A DNA stretch of 9,450 bases from an uncultured Micromonospora sp. GTDB lineage: Bacteria; Actinomycetota; Actinomycetes; Mycobacteriales; Micromonosporaceae. The stretch spans positions 1-9,450 of the forward strand of contig CALGAM010000246.1 of assembly GCA_937951935.1 (NCBI GenBank), read 5' to 3'. A program made the translations under genes and the position numbers. The notes below the pieces were generated by a model. It was not told the DNA's origin. It did no database searches and saw nothing but the letters and a program-made list of their open reading frames with translations. This document shows, piece after piece, positions 1 to 4,825 of this stretch (position 1 is its first letter; every line of letters begins with the position of its first letter).

Positions 1-237
1 CTACCGGTAGTTGACGGGGACCTCGGACGAGCCGGGCTCGGGCCAACCACCGCCCGGAGCGACATCGCAGTAGGGATGGCTCTCGGTCCGGCTCTCGTCG
101 ATTCCCGCGGGGATTCCGGGGTCGCGCGGCCGCAGCACGAGCACGTCGGCCGACGACGCCGGATGGCCCCAGCATGGACGTCGCGTGCGGCGGGGACGGT
201 GGGTGCGGTGGTGGGACCGTCCGTCGCACCGCCACAC
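1..237 (-). CDS. Unrecognised small protein or 3' end of a gene remnant
   Basis: I do not recognise this product. The frame ends in a TAG at the first three bases of the window. Over about positions 1-160 its base use fits a real high-G+C gene on this strand: third codon positions are roughly 87% G+C and second positions about 55%. Upstream of about 160 this contrast fades. The GTG at 237 opens an Arg/His-rich stretch that does not look like protein and has no Shine-Dalgarno sequence. A shorter start at the GTG ending at 144 would give 47 residues, also without a clear ribosome site. The C-terminal half is hydrophilic, with Pro, Gly and Glu and a single Cys, and has no membrane segment. It may be a short hypothetical gene or the tail of a gene whose front has decayed. 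The strand is moderately supported; the start is not. Confidence 0.3.
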   Translation of the reverse strand: MWRCDGRSHHRTHRPRRTRRPCWGHPASSADVLVLRPRDPGIPAGIDESRTESHPYCDVAPGGGWPEPGSSEVPVNYR

Positions 238-316
238 CCGGCAGGTGGTGGTGTGTGAGCGGGGGTGCCGGGTTGCCCGCCGCGGCGGCGGGCGGTCCGA
301 AGGTGACGGTTTCCTC

Positions 317-322
317 TATCCT
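317..322 (+). promoter_or_regulatory. Possible -10 element for the 422 gene
   Basis: TATCCT lies about 100 bases upstream of the plus-strand start at 422, in a locally less G+C-rich patch. No convincing -35 hexamer sits 16-18 bases upstream, so this is only a candidate. Nothing else gene-like is visible between 238 and 421. Confidence 0.2.
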
Positions 323-421
323 TCGCAGGGTGACCGGCCCACCACGTGGGGCCAGGGCCGGTGAGCCTGCGCTGGTGTCCATGTCCGGGCCAGCGACAGC
401 AGCGAGTGGGGGAGGGATCGC

Positions 422-685
422 ATGGCCAGCATCGAGGAAGTCAAGGCGGCGCTCATGCAGGCCGCCGAGCAGAGCAACAACGCTCTCAACCAGATCCGCT
501 CCGCCGCCGAGCAGACCGAGCAGGTTCTCACCCGTCTCCGGGCCGTCGCCGCCGGCACCGGTCACCCGAAGGTCACCGAGGCCATCCAACGTGCCGAGCA
601 GACCAAACAGCGCCTCAGCGAGGCAGCCACCCTGATCCAGGGCAGCGGCCTCGCCGCCCGCGAGTACGTCAGCGTCCTGGGCTGA
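422..685 (+). CDS. Small all-helical protein, WXG100-like size and pattern
   Basis: An 87-residue protein with a clear ribosome site: GGAGGG at 411-416, five bases before the ATG. The sequence is almost entirely helix-forming (Ala, Glu, Gln, Leu) with two long amphipathic segments, about residues 2-45 and 48-83. A short break around residues 46-49 (Gly-Thr-Gly-His-Pro) suggests a helical hairpin. It has no Cys, signal peptide or membrane segment. Size and fold pattern recall WXG100/EsxA-type proteins, but the Trp-x-Gly turn is absent. Small helical proteins of this kind (possibly DUF6244) are frequent in Micromonosporaceae; that family label is from memory. It faces the hydrolase/lipoprotein operon tail to tail. 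The coding call is firm; a link to type VII secretion is inference. Confidence 0.8.
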   Translation: MASIEEVKAALMQAAEQSNNALNQIRSAAEQTEQVLTRLRAVAAGTGHPKVTEAIQRAEQTKQRLSEAATLIQGSGLAAREYVSVLG

Positions 686-752
686 GCGGACCCGCGGCCG
701 GGTACGCGGACGCGTGTCGACGGGCGTCGCCGCCCGAGGGCGCGGCCCGCGG

Positions 753-775
753 CCGAGGCAACGGGGCCGCCTCGG
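753..775 (+). terminator. Hairpin downstream of the 422-685 gene
   Basis: CCGAGGC (753-759) and GCCTCGG (769-775) form a perfect 7-bp stem around a 9-base loop, 67 bases past the stop codon, in the gap between convergent genes. There is no U-tract, which is common for actinobacterial hairpin terminators. A competing GCGGCC/GGCCGC pairing overlaps it. Confidence 0.4.
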
Positions 776-809
776 GGAGGGCGGTGGCTCGACGCGGGAA
801 GTCCCGGGA

Positions 810-833
810 CCGGGCGGCCTCCACCCCGCCCGG
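810..833 (-). terminator. Hairpin ending the hydrolase-lipoprotein operon
   Basis: CCGGGCGG (810-817) and CCGCCCGG (826-833) form an 8-bp G+C-only stem with an 8-base loop. It starts 14 bases after the lipoprotein stop codon on the minus strand. The position right behind the last gene of the operon, and the stem strength, support a terminator. There is no clear U-tract. Confidence 0.5.
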
Positions 834-847
834 CTCGGCCAGGCCCG

Positions 848-1363
848 TCACTGCGGGTCGGGGGTGCCGTGCTCCCAGACGCAGGGCGATCCGCCGGTGA
901 GGTAGATGTCGACGTCACCCGAGTCCCGGTTCCACACGGCGATGTTGATCCGGAACCCGTCCTCGGGATGTTCGACGACCAACCGCGGATCGCGGGCGTC
1001 CCGCATGTCGTCGACGACCCGGTAACCGCGTCGGCCCCAGTACTCCGCCAGTCTCGGCAGCGCCTGGTCCGCCGGCCAGCCCGCCGGGAAGGTCACCTCG
1101 TACCGCTTCTCGTAGAAGACCCGACCGGCCGGGCCGCCGTCCGTCGGGTCGTCGCACGGCAGCGTGCCCGCCGGACCGAAGGCCTCCAGCCTGGCTCCGG
1201 GAGGAAGCTGTCCGTACGCCTCCTGGAGAAGCTCCTCCACCCGCTGGGCCGCCTGCTCGGCGGTCATGGTCGGTTGCATGCCCCGTTCCTCCTGACACCC
1301 CGTGAGGGCCAGCCCGGTGACGATCGCCACCAGCAGCGTCCGGCGCCAGCCTTCCCCGGCCAT
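848..1363 (-). CDS. Lipoprotein of unknown family, possible immunity partner
   Basis: A 171-residue protein with a classic lipoprotein signal. It has two arginines at 7-8, a hydrophobic core at about 10-20, and the lipobox Leu-Thr-Gly-Cys with the lipidated cysteine at 23. The mature part (about 149 residues) begins with a short Glu/Thr-rich linker, then a helix at about 34-50. A mixed alpha/beta domain with aromatic residues follows, ending near a second Cys close to the C-terminus. It should be tethered to the outer face of the cytoplasmic membrane. The ATG overlaps the stop of the upstream hydrolase gene by one base (TGATG), implying translational coupling and joint function. I do not recognise the mature domain. 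Similar small lipoproteins accompany secreted hydrolases; an inhibitor or immunity role is inference, and a substrate-binding or accessory role is the alternative. Confidence 0.88.
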   Translation of the reverse strand: MAGEGWRRTLLVAIVTGLALTGCQEERGMQPTMTAEQAAQRVEELLQEAYGQLPPGARLEAFGPAGTLPCDDPTDGGPAGRVFYEKRYEVTFPAGWPADQALPRLAEYWGRRGYRVVDDMRDARDPRLVVEHPEDGFRINIAVWNRDSGDVDIYLTGGSPCVWEHGTPDPQ

Positions 1364-3003
1364 CAGTCGACCTTGTCCGTCTGGCCGGTGACGATCAGCG
1401 CGATGTTCCGGCGGGCCCGGTTGCCGTCGTCCCAGTACGCCGAGTGGGTCTTGGCCTCGTTGTTCGGGTCGCCCGGGTCGCTGCTGAAGACCCGTCCGCC
1501 GAAGTCCTTCCTGGTCGGGTCGTTGCCGTGCAGGATGTCCCAGTCCGGCACCCGCTTGATGATGTCGTGCTCGGCCCGGGTGGCCCAGACCTCCGAGGTC
1601 GGTACCCCCTTCAGGTCACTCGCCGAGTTGGTGTCCACCCCGGGTGAACCGACGAAGATCAGCGCGTCGGCGTTGATGCCGTTCCCCTGCTGCGCGGTGT
1701 GCCCGATCACCGTCGAACCGTAGCTGTGCCCCAGCACCACGTTACGGGACGGCTCACCCTCGTGGGTCACCCGCAACCCGTCCTGGAACCGGTCCAGCTT
1801 CGGGGCGCCGTCCTTGGCCGAACCGTCGAACGGCGCGTTCCAGACGACCGAGTCCGGCGCGTCGTAGCCGAGCCACATGATCGAGGCTGTCTCCGCCGAC
1901 GGGTCGGCCATCCGCGCGTCGGTGGCCATGTGGTCGGCCCGCGCGATGTCGCCACCGACCTTCGACAGCTCCGCCCCGGTCCCCGGCACGTACGTCAGCA
2001 CGTTGTCCGCCGTGTCCGGGTTGCCGACCGAGACGATCGCCCTGCCGTCGCCCTCCGTGGACAGTCCGATGAGGTACGCCCGGGGTTTGTGGGGATCCTC
2101 CAGCCGGGAGCTGATCGCGTCCAGTCCACGCAGGGTGCGGTTGATCTGCTCGCGTTCCTCCTTGATCCGGTCGAGTTCGGCGAGCGCGGCACCGAGCTTG
2201 TTCGGCTCACCCGGATACAGCTCGGCACCCCGGCCCTGCTCGATCATCGAGCGGATGTACGCCTCCCGGGCGTCCAGCTCCTCGCGCCGGGCGGTGAGGC
2301 GGTCCTGTTCCCGGTCCAGCATGATGCGGTTGGCGACGTCCCGGCTCGCCACCGGCACCCCGTCGAGGGCGCCGATCAGCTCCGGGTACTCCGCCACCAC
2401 GTACCGCCGCTGCGCCGGGGTCAGGGAGTCCCACCACCGCTTCACCGCGGCCGGGTCGGTTCCCGGGGCCGGGACACGTGACCGGTCCACCCGGGACATC
2501 GGGGTGCCGGATGCGGTGGCGGTGTTCTCCGCGATGGCCTGCGCGGCCCTCGCGTCCAGCTCGGCGGCCTCCCGCAGGAGGGCGTCGCGCTGCCACACCA
2601 GTTGGGACACCGAGCGGGCCGTCCACTCGTCGGAGTGCGCCGGGTCCACCGTCATCGACCCGTCCGGGTTGACGGTGACGTGGGCACGCCGTGCCTGCGC
2701 CACCAGGTCCTGCGCCCGGGCGCGCAGCTCCGACACGTCGTTGGCGTGCTGCGCCAGGGTCTGCGCGATCGTCAGGACCGGCGGGAACGCGGTGTCCAAC
2801 TCCCTGCGCAACCCGTCGCAGTGGTCCCGCGCCCTCGTCGCCGCCGGCCCGGACTCCCACACGTCCGGGATCTTCCGCACCGACAGCGCGACCGCGTCCG
2901 CCCGGTCGTCCGTCGACCGGCCCAACTGGTCCCACGCCGCCGCCGCCCTGCGCCACACCTCCGGGTCGGCGTTCAGGAGCATCTCGAAGCTGATCCCGCT
3001 CAC
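1363..3003 (-). CDS. DUF1023 alpha/beta-hydrolase with helical N-terminal domain
   Basis: A 546-residue protein counted from the GTG ending at 3003, which has GAGGG four bases upstream. An in-frame GTG ending at 3021 lacks a ribosome site. Residues about 1-165 are predicted helical and include a Trp-Glu-Ser-Gly turn (about 49-52), reminiscent of WXG100/type VII targeting domains. A middle part at about 190-226 has the Trp-Trp, Pro-Glu-Leu-Ile-Gly and Arg-Asp-x-Ala-Asn-Arg pattern typical of actinobacterial DUF1023 proteins. A charged helical stretch follows at about 230-300. The C-terminal third is the hydrolase: nucleophile elbow Gly-His-Ser-Tyr-Gly (Ser 427), probable acid Asp 480 (Glu-His-Asp) and His 520 (Thr-His-Ser-Ala-Tyr-Trp). 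The triad looks complete, so an active serine esterase or lipase is likely; the substrate is unknown. There is no Sec signal peptide. It lies between an EspC-like gene and a lipoprotein gene. Family call firm; secretion is inference. Confidence 0.9.
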   Translation of the reverse strand: MSGISFEMLLNADPEVWRRAAAAWDQLGRSTDDRADAVALSVRKIPDVWESGPAATRARDHCDGLRRELDTAFPPVLTIAQTLAQHANDVSELRARAQDLVAQARRAHVTVNPDGSMTVDPAHSDEWTARSVSQLVWQRDALLREAAELDARAAQAIAENTATASGTPMSRVDRSRVPAPGTDPAAVKRWWDSLTPAQRRYVVAEYPELIGALDGVPVASRDVANRIMLDREQDRLTARREELDAREAYIRSMIEQGRGAELYPGEPNKLGAALAELDRIKEEREQINRTLRGLDAISSRLEDPHKPRAYLIGLSTEGDGRAIVSVGNPDTADNVLTYVPGTGAELSKVGGDIARADHMATDARMADPSAETASIMWLGYDAPDSVVWNAPFDGSAKDGAPKLDRFQDGLRVTHEGEPSRNVVLGHSYGSTVIGHTAQQGNGINADALIFVGSPGVDTNSASDLKGVPTSEVWATRAEHDIIKRVPDWDILHGNDPTRKDFGGRVFSSDPGDPNNEAKTHSAYWDDGNRARRNIALIVTGQTDKVD

Positions 3004-3046
3004 GCCGCCCTCACTCGCCACGCCCCGCGGCGGGTCGGCAGGCGCC

Positions 3047-3352
3047 TCACCGCGCCCGGACCCGGCCGTGTCGCTGGCCCGCCCGCTCGTCCGAGCCCTG
3101 GTAGTTGTTCGCGGCGTCGATCAGTGACTGCCCCGCCGCCTCGATCCGACCGGCGAGTCCGGTCAGGTACGTCTCCCAGCCGTCGGACGCCCGCCGGGCC
3201 GCGTCCGCGGTGGCCCAGCCGGAGGCGGCGCCACCTGGCACCAACTGCCCCTCGACCGACCTGACGTTCCGCGTCAGCTCGGCGCCGTGCCCGACGATCT
3301 CTCCGCCCAGTGACCGCAACCCGGGCACGTTCACCCGTACCGGTTGGCCCAA
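3047..3352 (-). CDS. EspC/WXG100-like small helical protein (TTG start)
   Basis: A 101-residue protein, mostly helical, with a pattern typical of type VII secretion targets of the EspC family (PF10824). An N-terminal helix starts after a Val-Asn-Val-Pro-Gly segment. A Gly-Trp-Ala turn lies mid-protein, followed by a long second helix containing Gly-Trp-Glu and ending in Ala-Ala-Asn-Asn-Tyr. I place the start at the TTG ending at 3352 because GGGGGAG (3358-3364) sits five bases before it. GTG codons ending at 3334 and 3328 lack such a site. The frame stays open upstream to 3469, but that part reads like translated 5' leader and overlaps the likely promoter. The stop lies 43 bases before the hydrolase start, so the two are probably co-transcribed. 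It could be a secretion partner or chaperone of the hydrolase; that role is inferred from order and fold. Confidence 0.75.
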   Translation of the reverse strand: MGQPVRVNVPGLRSLGGEIVGHGAELTRNVRSVEGQLVPGGAASGWATADAARRASDGWETYLTGLAGRIEAAGQSLIDAANNYQGSDERAGQRHGRVRAR

Positions 3353-3357
3353 CTCGT

Positions 3358-3364
3358 CTCCCCC
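3358..3364 (-). promoter_or_regulatory. Ribosome binding site deciding a TTG start
   Basis: GGGGGAG on the minus strand, five bases upstream of a TTG. It is the only purine-rich Shine-Dalgarno match in front of any candidate start of the EspC-like gene, so it favours TTG over the nearby GTG codons. Confidence 0.55.
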
Positions 3365-3425
3365 GTCCACCTCAGACCGGCAAGACCCGATCCGGACGAC
3401 ACCGCCCGAACACAGTTGATCGACG

Positions 3426-3434
3426 AATATACCA
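3426..3434 (-). promoter_or_regulatory. Extended -10 promoter for the hydrolase operon
   Basis: The minus strand reads TGGTATATT, a TG-n extended -10 followed by TATATT, in one of the very few A+T-rich spots of the window. No -35 match lies 17 bases upstream, which extended -10 promoters tolerate. Transcription would start near 3419 and give a leader of about 67 bases before the TTG at 3352. Confidence 0.4.
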
Positions 3435-3509
3435 ACCGGACGCCAGGGCGGGTGCGACGGCAGAGTCACCGGGTCGGCGGACCGCCGAGGTCCGTGCGCG
3501 ACGCGCGCT

Positions 3510-3539
3510 CGCTGACCGGCGTCACGCCCCCGGCCAGCG
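3510..3539 (-). terminator. Candidate hairpin behind the 32-residue ORF
   Basis: CGCTG (3510-3514) pairs with CAGCG (3535-3539), and CCGG (3516-3519) with CCGG (3530-3533). One unpaired base lies on each side, and the loop is 10 bases. It sits about 60 bases past the small ORF and upstream of the next promoter, a sensible place for a terminator. The stem is only moderate for this G+C content. Confidence 0.3.
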
Positions 3540-3601
3540 GTTTCGGCGGCGGGATGCCCCCGGGCACCGATCCGTGGCGCCCCTCCCGCCCGCCGGTCGG
3601 G

Positions 3602-3700
3602 TCACTGGCGCATGTCCATCGACATCTGGAGGGCGCGCCGGGCCTGCTCCCGGGCCTCGTCGGTGATGTCTGGCTTGGGCTTGCTGGGCTTTGCCGCCAT
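3602..3700 (-). CDS. 32-residue basic/helical microprotein
   Basis: A very short gene supported mainly by its start. GGAAGGAG (3708-3715) lies seven bases before the ATG, the strongest Shine-Dalgarno match in the window. The product begins Met-Ala-Ala, has a Lys/Pro-rich first ten residues, then an Asp-Ile-Thr-Asp cap and one amphipathic helix. The helix is rich in Glu, Ala, Arg and Gln, and the protein ends with three Met and a Gln before TGA. It has no Cys, signal peptide or membrane segment. I do not recognise it. It stands alone, with gaps of 249 and about 440 bases on either side, so it is probably its own transcript. It could be a functional small protein or a leader peptide. Function unknown. 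Confidence 0.6.
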   Translation of the reverse strand: MAAKPSKPKPDITDEAREQARRALQMSMDMRQ

Positions 3701-3917
3701 GGGGCAACTCCTTCCAGGGGCAGGTGGCGCGGCACGACCGCCGCCACCGCGACGGGTCCTACGAGACGGCCTCGCCGGCGGATCCGGGGTTACCGGACGA
3801 TGCGCGGCCAGGCAGCGTGAGCCCGGGTCGGTTGACCCTGGAGATGGGCGATCTGCGCGGCTGCCGGGCAGGCCGGCTCGGGTGGAGCGGCGGCCCGGAC
3901 CCAGGGATCTCTCTCAA

Positions 3918-3959
3918 CCCTAGGTATCGTTCAGTTCCGCTACCCAAGTTATCGTTCAG
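3918..3959. repeat. Pair of 17-bp direct repeats, 25-bp spacing
   Basis: On the minus strand CTGAACGATAACTTGGG (3943-3959) is followed by CTGAACGATACCTAGGG (3918-3934). They match at 15 of 17 positions, including a perfect 10-bp core, with an 8-base spacer. The 25-bp period is not a multiple of three, so this is not a protein repeat. The patch is A+T-richer than its surroundings. This looks like a double protein-binding site. It lies about 220 bases upstream of the 32-residue ORF. Confidence 0.6.
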
Positions 3960-4125
3960 GTCCACATCCTGTACCGCGTTCCCGACATCCGGGAAACCCG
4001 CCGGCGTCACCCCACGTCCCCGGGCTGCTGGACCGGCCCCGACCGAACCAGGCGGGGTCGTCCGCCCCGCCACGGTGGCCACAACCGCGTGGGCCACCGC
4101 GCCGCGGGCGGCGGCCCTCGCACGC

Positions 4126-4154
4126 CGGGCGGCGCGACGCGTCACGCCCGCCCG
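4126..4154 (-). terminator. Hairpin ending the membrane-protein pair
   Basis: CGGGCGG (4126-4132) and CCGCCCG (4148-4154) form a 7-bp stem with a 15-base loop that contains a further self-complementary GACGCGTC. It begins four bases after the stop codon of the 69-residue membrane protein on the minus strand. There is no U-tract. Confidence 0.45.
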
Positions 4155-4158
4155 ACGC

Positions 4159-4368
4159 TCACCGTGCGAAGAAGTGCCACCCCACCCACCACCAGAAGCC
4201 GATGACCGCGATCCGGCCGACCGGTACCGGGCCGACCTCGTACCGCATCACGTACGCGCAGACGTCACCGAGGGTCGGGATCCGGGAGTTCTCCCGGCGG
4301 GCAGCCCACTCCAGGACCGCGAAGAGCACCAGTGCCGTCAGAAATCCGGTGATCGCGACCACCCTCAT
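4159..4368 (-). CDS. Small membrane protein, DUF6186-like
   Basis: A 69-residue protein with two membrane segments. The first spans about residues 3-21. A cytoplasmic-type basic loop follows (Ala-Arg-Arg-Glu-Asn), then an Ile-Pro-Thr-Leu-Gly-Asp motif at about 30-35. The second segment, at about 52-67, is Trp-rich and ends in Trp-His-Phe-Phe-Ala-Arg at the C-terminus. The Ile-Pro-Thr-Leu-Gly-Asp and C-terminal Trp-Trp-x-Gly-Trp-His-Phe-Phe pattern matches what I remember of DUF6186, a family of Micromonosporaceae and related actinomycetes with no known function. The ATG overlaps the stop of the upstream gene (ATGA), so the two membrane proteins are translationally coupled and may act together. 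In-frame upstream codons are rejected because they run out of frame through that gene. Confidence 0.85.
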   Translation of the reverse strand: MRVVAITGFLTALVLFAVLEWAARRENSRIPTLGDVCAYVMRYEVGPVPVGRIAVIGFWWWVGWHFFAR

Positions 4369-4772
4369 CGGCGCACCAACCCCCAGAACGCCCACAGCCA
4401 GGCGAAGTACGCGGTGGAGCGGGCGGTCGCGCCCTCCAGGAGCGGATCGGCGAGCTTGGAGAAGGTCGGGAACTCGTCCCGGGAACCGAGCAGGAAGGTG
4501 GCCGCCTCGAACACGCCGAAGACGAGGGCCGGCAGCAGCCACCAGGACGCGCTGGCGGAGATCCCCCGGGGCACGGCGCGCCGGGGGATCCGGTGGGACA
4601 ACCCCAGCCAGGCGAGTGCCCCGCCCAGCCCGATCGTGTAGAGGTTCGCCGCGGTCGAGAAGGAGGGAAGCTGACCACCTATCAGGGAGAGAAAGGCGAG
4701 GATCGGGACCGAGAAGACCGGTCGGTCCCAGGCCCGGGGCACGTCGGCAGAGAGCTCCGGTTGTTGGTCCAT
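4365..4772 (-). CDS. Hypothetical multi-pass membrane protein
   Basis: A 135-residue protein with a polar N-terminus and about four hydrophobic segments: roughly residues 18-34, 41-58, 74-97 and 117-131. A charged loop of Arg/Pro/Arg-rich residues lies between segments 2 and 3, and an Asp/Glu/Phe-rich loop between 3 and 4. No catalytic motif or known family is recognisable. The ATG ending at 4772 has only a weak Shine-Dalgarno match. A GACAAT box ends six bases before it, so the mRNA may be leaderless. It follows nrnA by 52 bases on the same strand, but a strong hairpin sits in that gap. It overlaps the DUF6186-like gene by four bases. Together they may form a small membrane complex; the role is unknown. 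Confidence 0.8.
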   Translation of the reverse strand: MDQQPELSADVPRAWDRPVFSVPILAFLSLIGGQLPSFSTAANLYTIGLGGALAWLGLSHRIPRRAVPRGISASASWWLLPALVFGVFEAATFLLGSRDEFPTFSKLADPLLEGATARSTAYFAWLWAFWGLVRR

Positions 4773-4778
4773 CAACCG

Positions 4779-4807
4779 ATTGTCACCGTGCCGGCGCCGA
4801 GCGAAAA
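4779..4807 (-). promoter_or_regulatory. Candidate leaderless promoter of the membrane pair
   Basis: On the minus strand TTTTCG (4802-4807) and GACAAT (4779-4784) are separated by 17 bases. The A of the ATG at 4772 lies seven bases beyond the -10, where transcription would start. The weak ribosome site fits a leaderless mRNA. The -35 lies inside the terminator-like hairpin. Confidence 0.3.
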
Positions 4808-4825
4808 GCTCAACGCCGGCACGGT
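4785..4825 (-). terminator. Strong two-part hairpin after nrnA
   Basis: ACCGTGCCGGCG (4785-4796) pairs perfectly with CGCCGGCACGGT (4814-4825). Inside, past a 2-base internal loop on each side, GAGC (4799-4802) pairs with GCTC (4808-4811) around a GAAAA loop. The 12-bp outer stem touches the nrnA stop codon. There is no U-tract on the minus strand. A terminator or mRNA 3'-end stabiliser is likely. Confidence 0.6.

Larger units (their letters stand above)
3353..3601. other. Intergenic region upstream of the hydrolase operon
   Basis: This 249-base gap lies between the EspC-like gene and the 32-residue ORF. It holds a candidate promoter near 3430, a hairpin at 3510-3539 and the ribosome site at 3358-3364. 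Open frames cross it on both strands, but none shows a start with a ribosome site or a recognisable product. Confidence 0.5.
3716..4158. other. Gene-free stretch with operator-like repeats
   Basis: About 440 bases without a convincing gene. A minus-strand frame is open across 3759-4145, but its third-position G+C is only about 81% and its second-position G+C about 70%, unlike true genes here. It also has no ribosome site. The stretch holds a direct-repeat pair at 3918-3959 and a terminator-like hairpin at 4126-4154. No clear -35/-10 pair for the 32-residue ORF is visible. Confidence 0.55.

Noticed and set aside
869..1723. Plus-strand frame of 284 codons
   Set aside because: It lies opposite the lipoprotein and hydrolase genes, both of which have clear motifs. 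No domain is recognisable in it.
1877..3127. Plus-strand frame of 416 codons
   Set aside because: It is antisense to the DUF1023 hydrolase gene. The composition is that of a mirror frame (Ser/Arg/Ala-rich), with no motif and no ribosome site.
3466..3747. Minus-strand frame of 93 codons overlapping the microprotein
   Set aside because: Pro/Ser/Arg-rich with no ribosome site. The 32-residue frame in the same place has an excellent ribosome site.
3759..4145. Possible minus-strand gene of 128 codons
   Set aside because: It has weak third-position bias, an Ala/Arg/Gly-rich N-terminus and no ribosome site. It crosses a 25-bp-period direct repeat that is out of codon phase, so I treat the region as non-coding.
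3691..4641. Plus-strand frame of 316 codons
   Set aside because: It runs opposite the membrane-protein genes and the gene-free stretch. It has no ribosome site, and codon-position G+C does not favour it.
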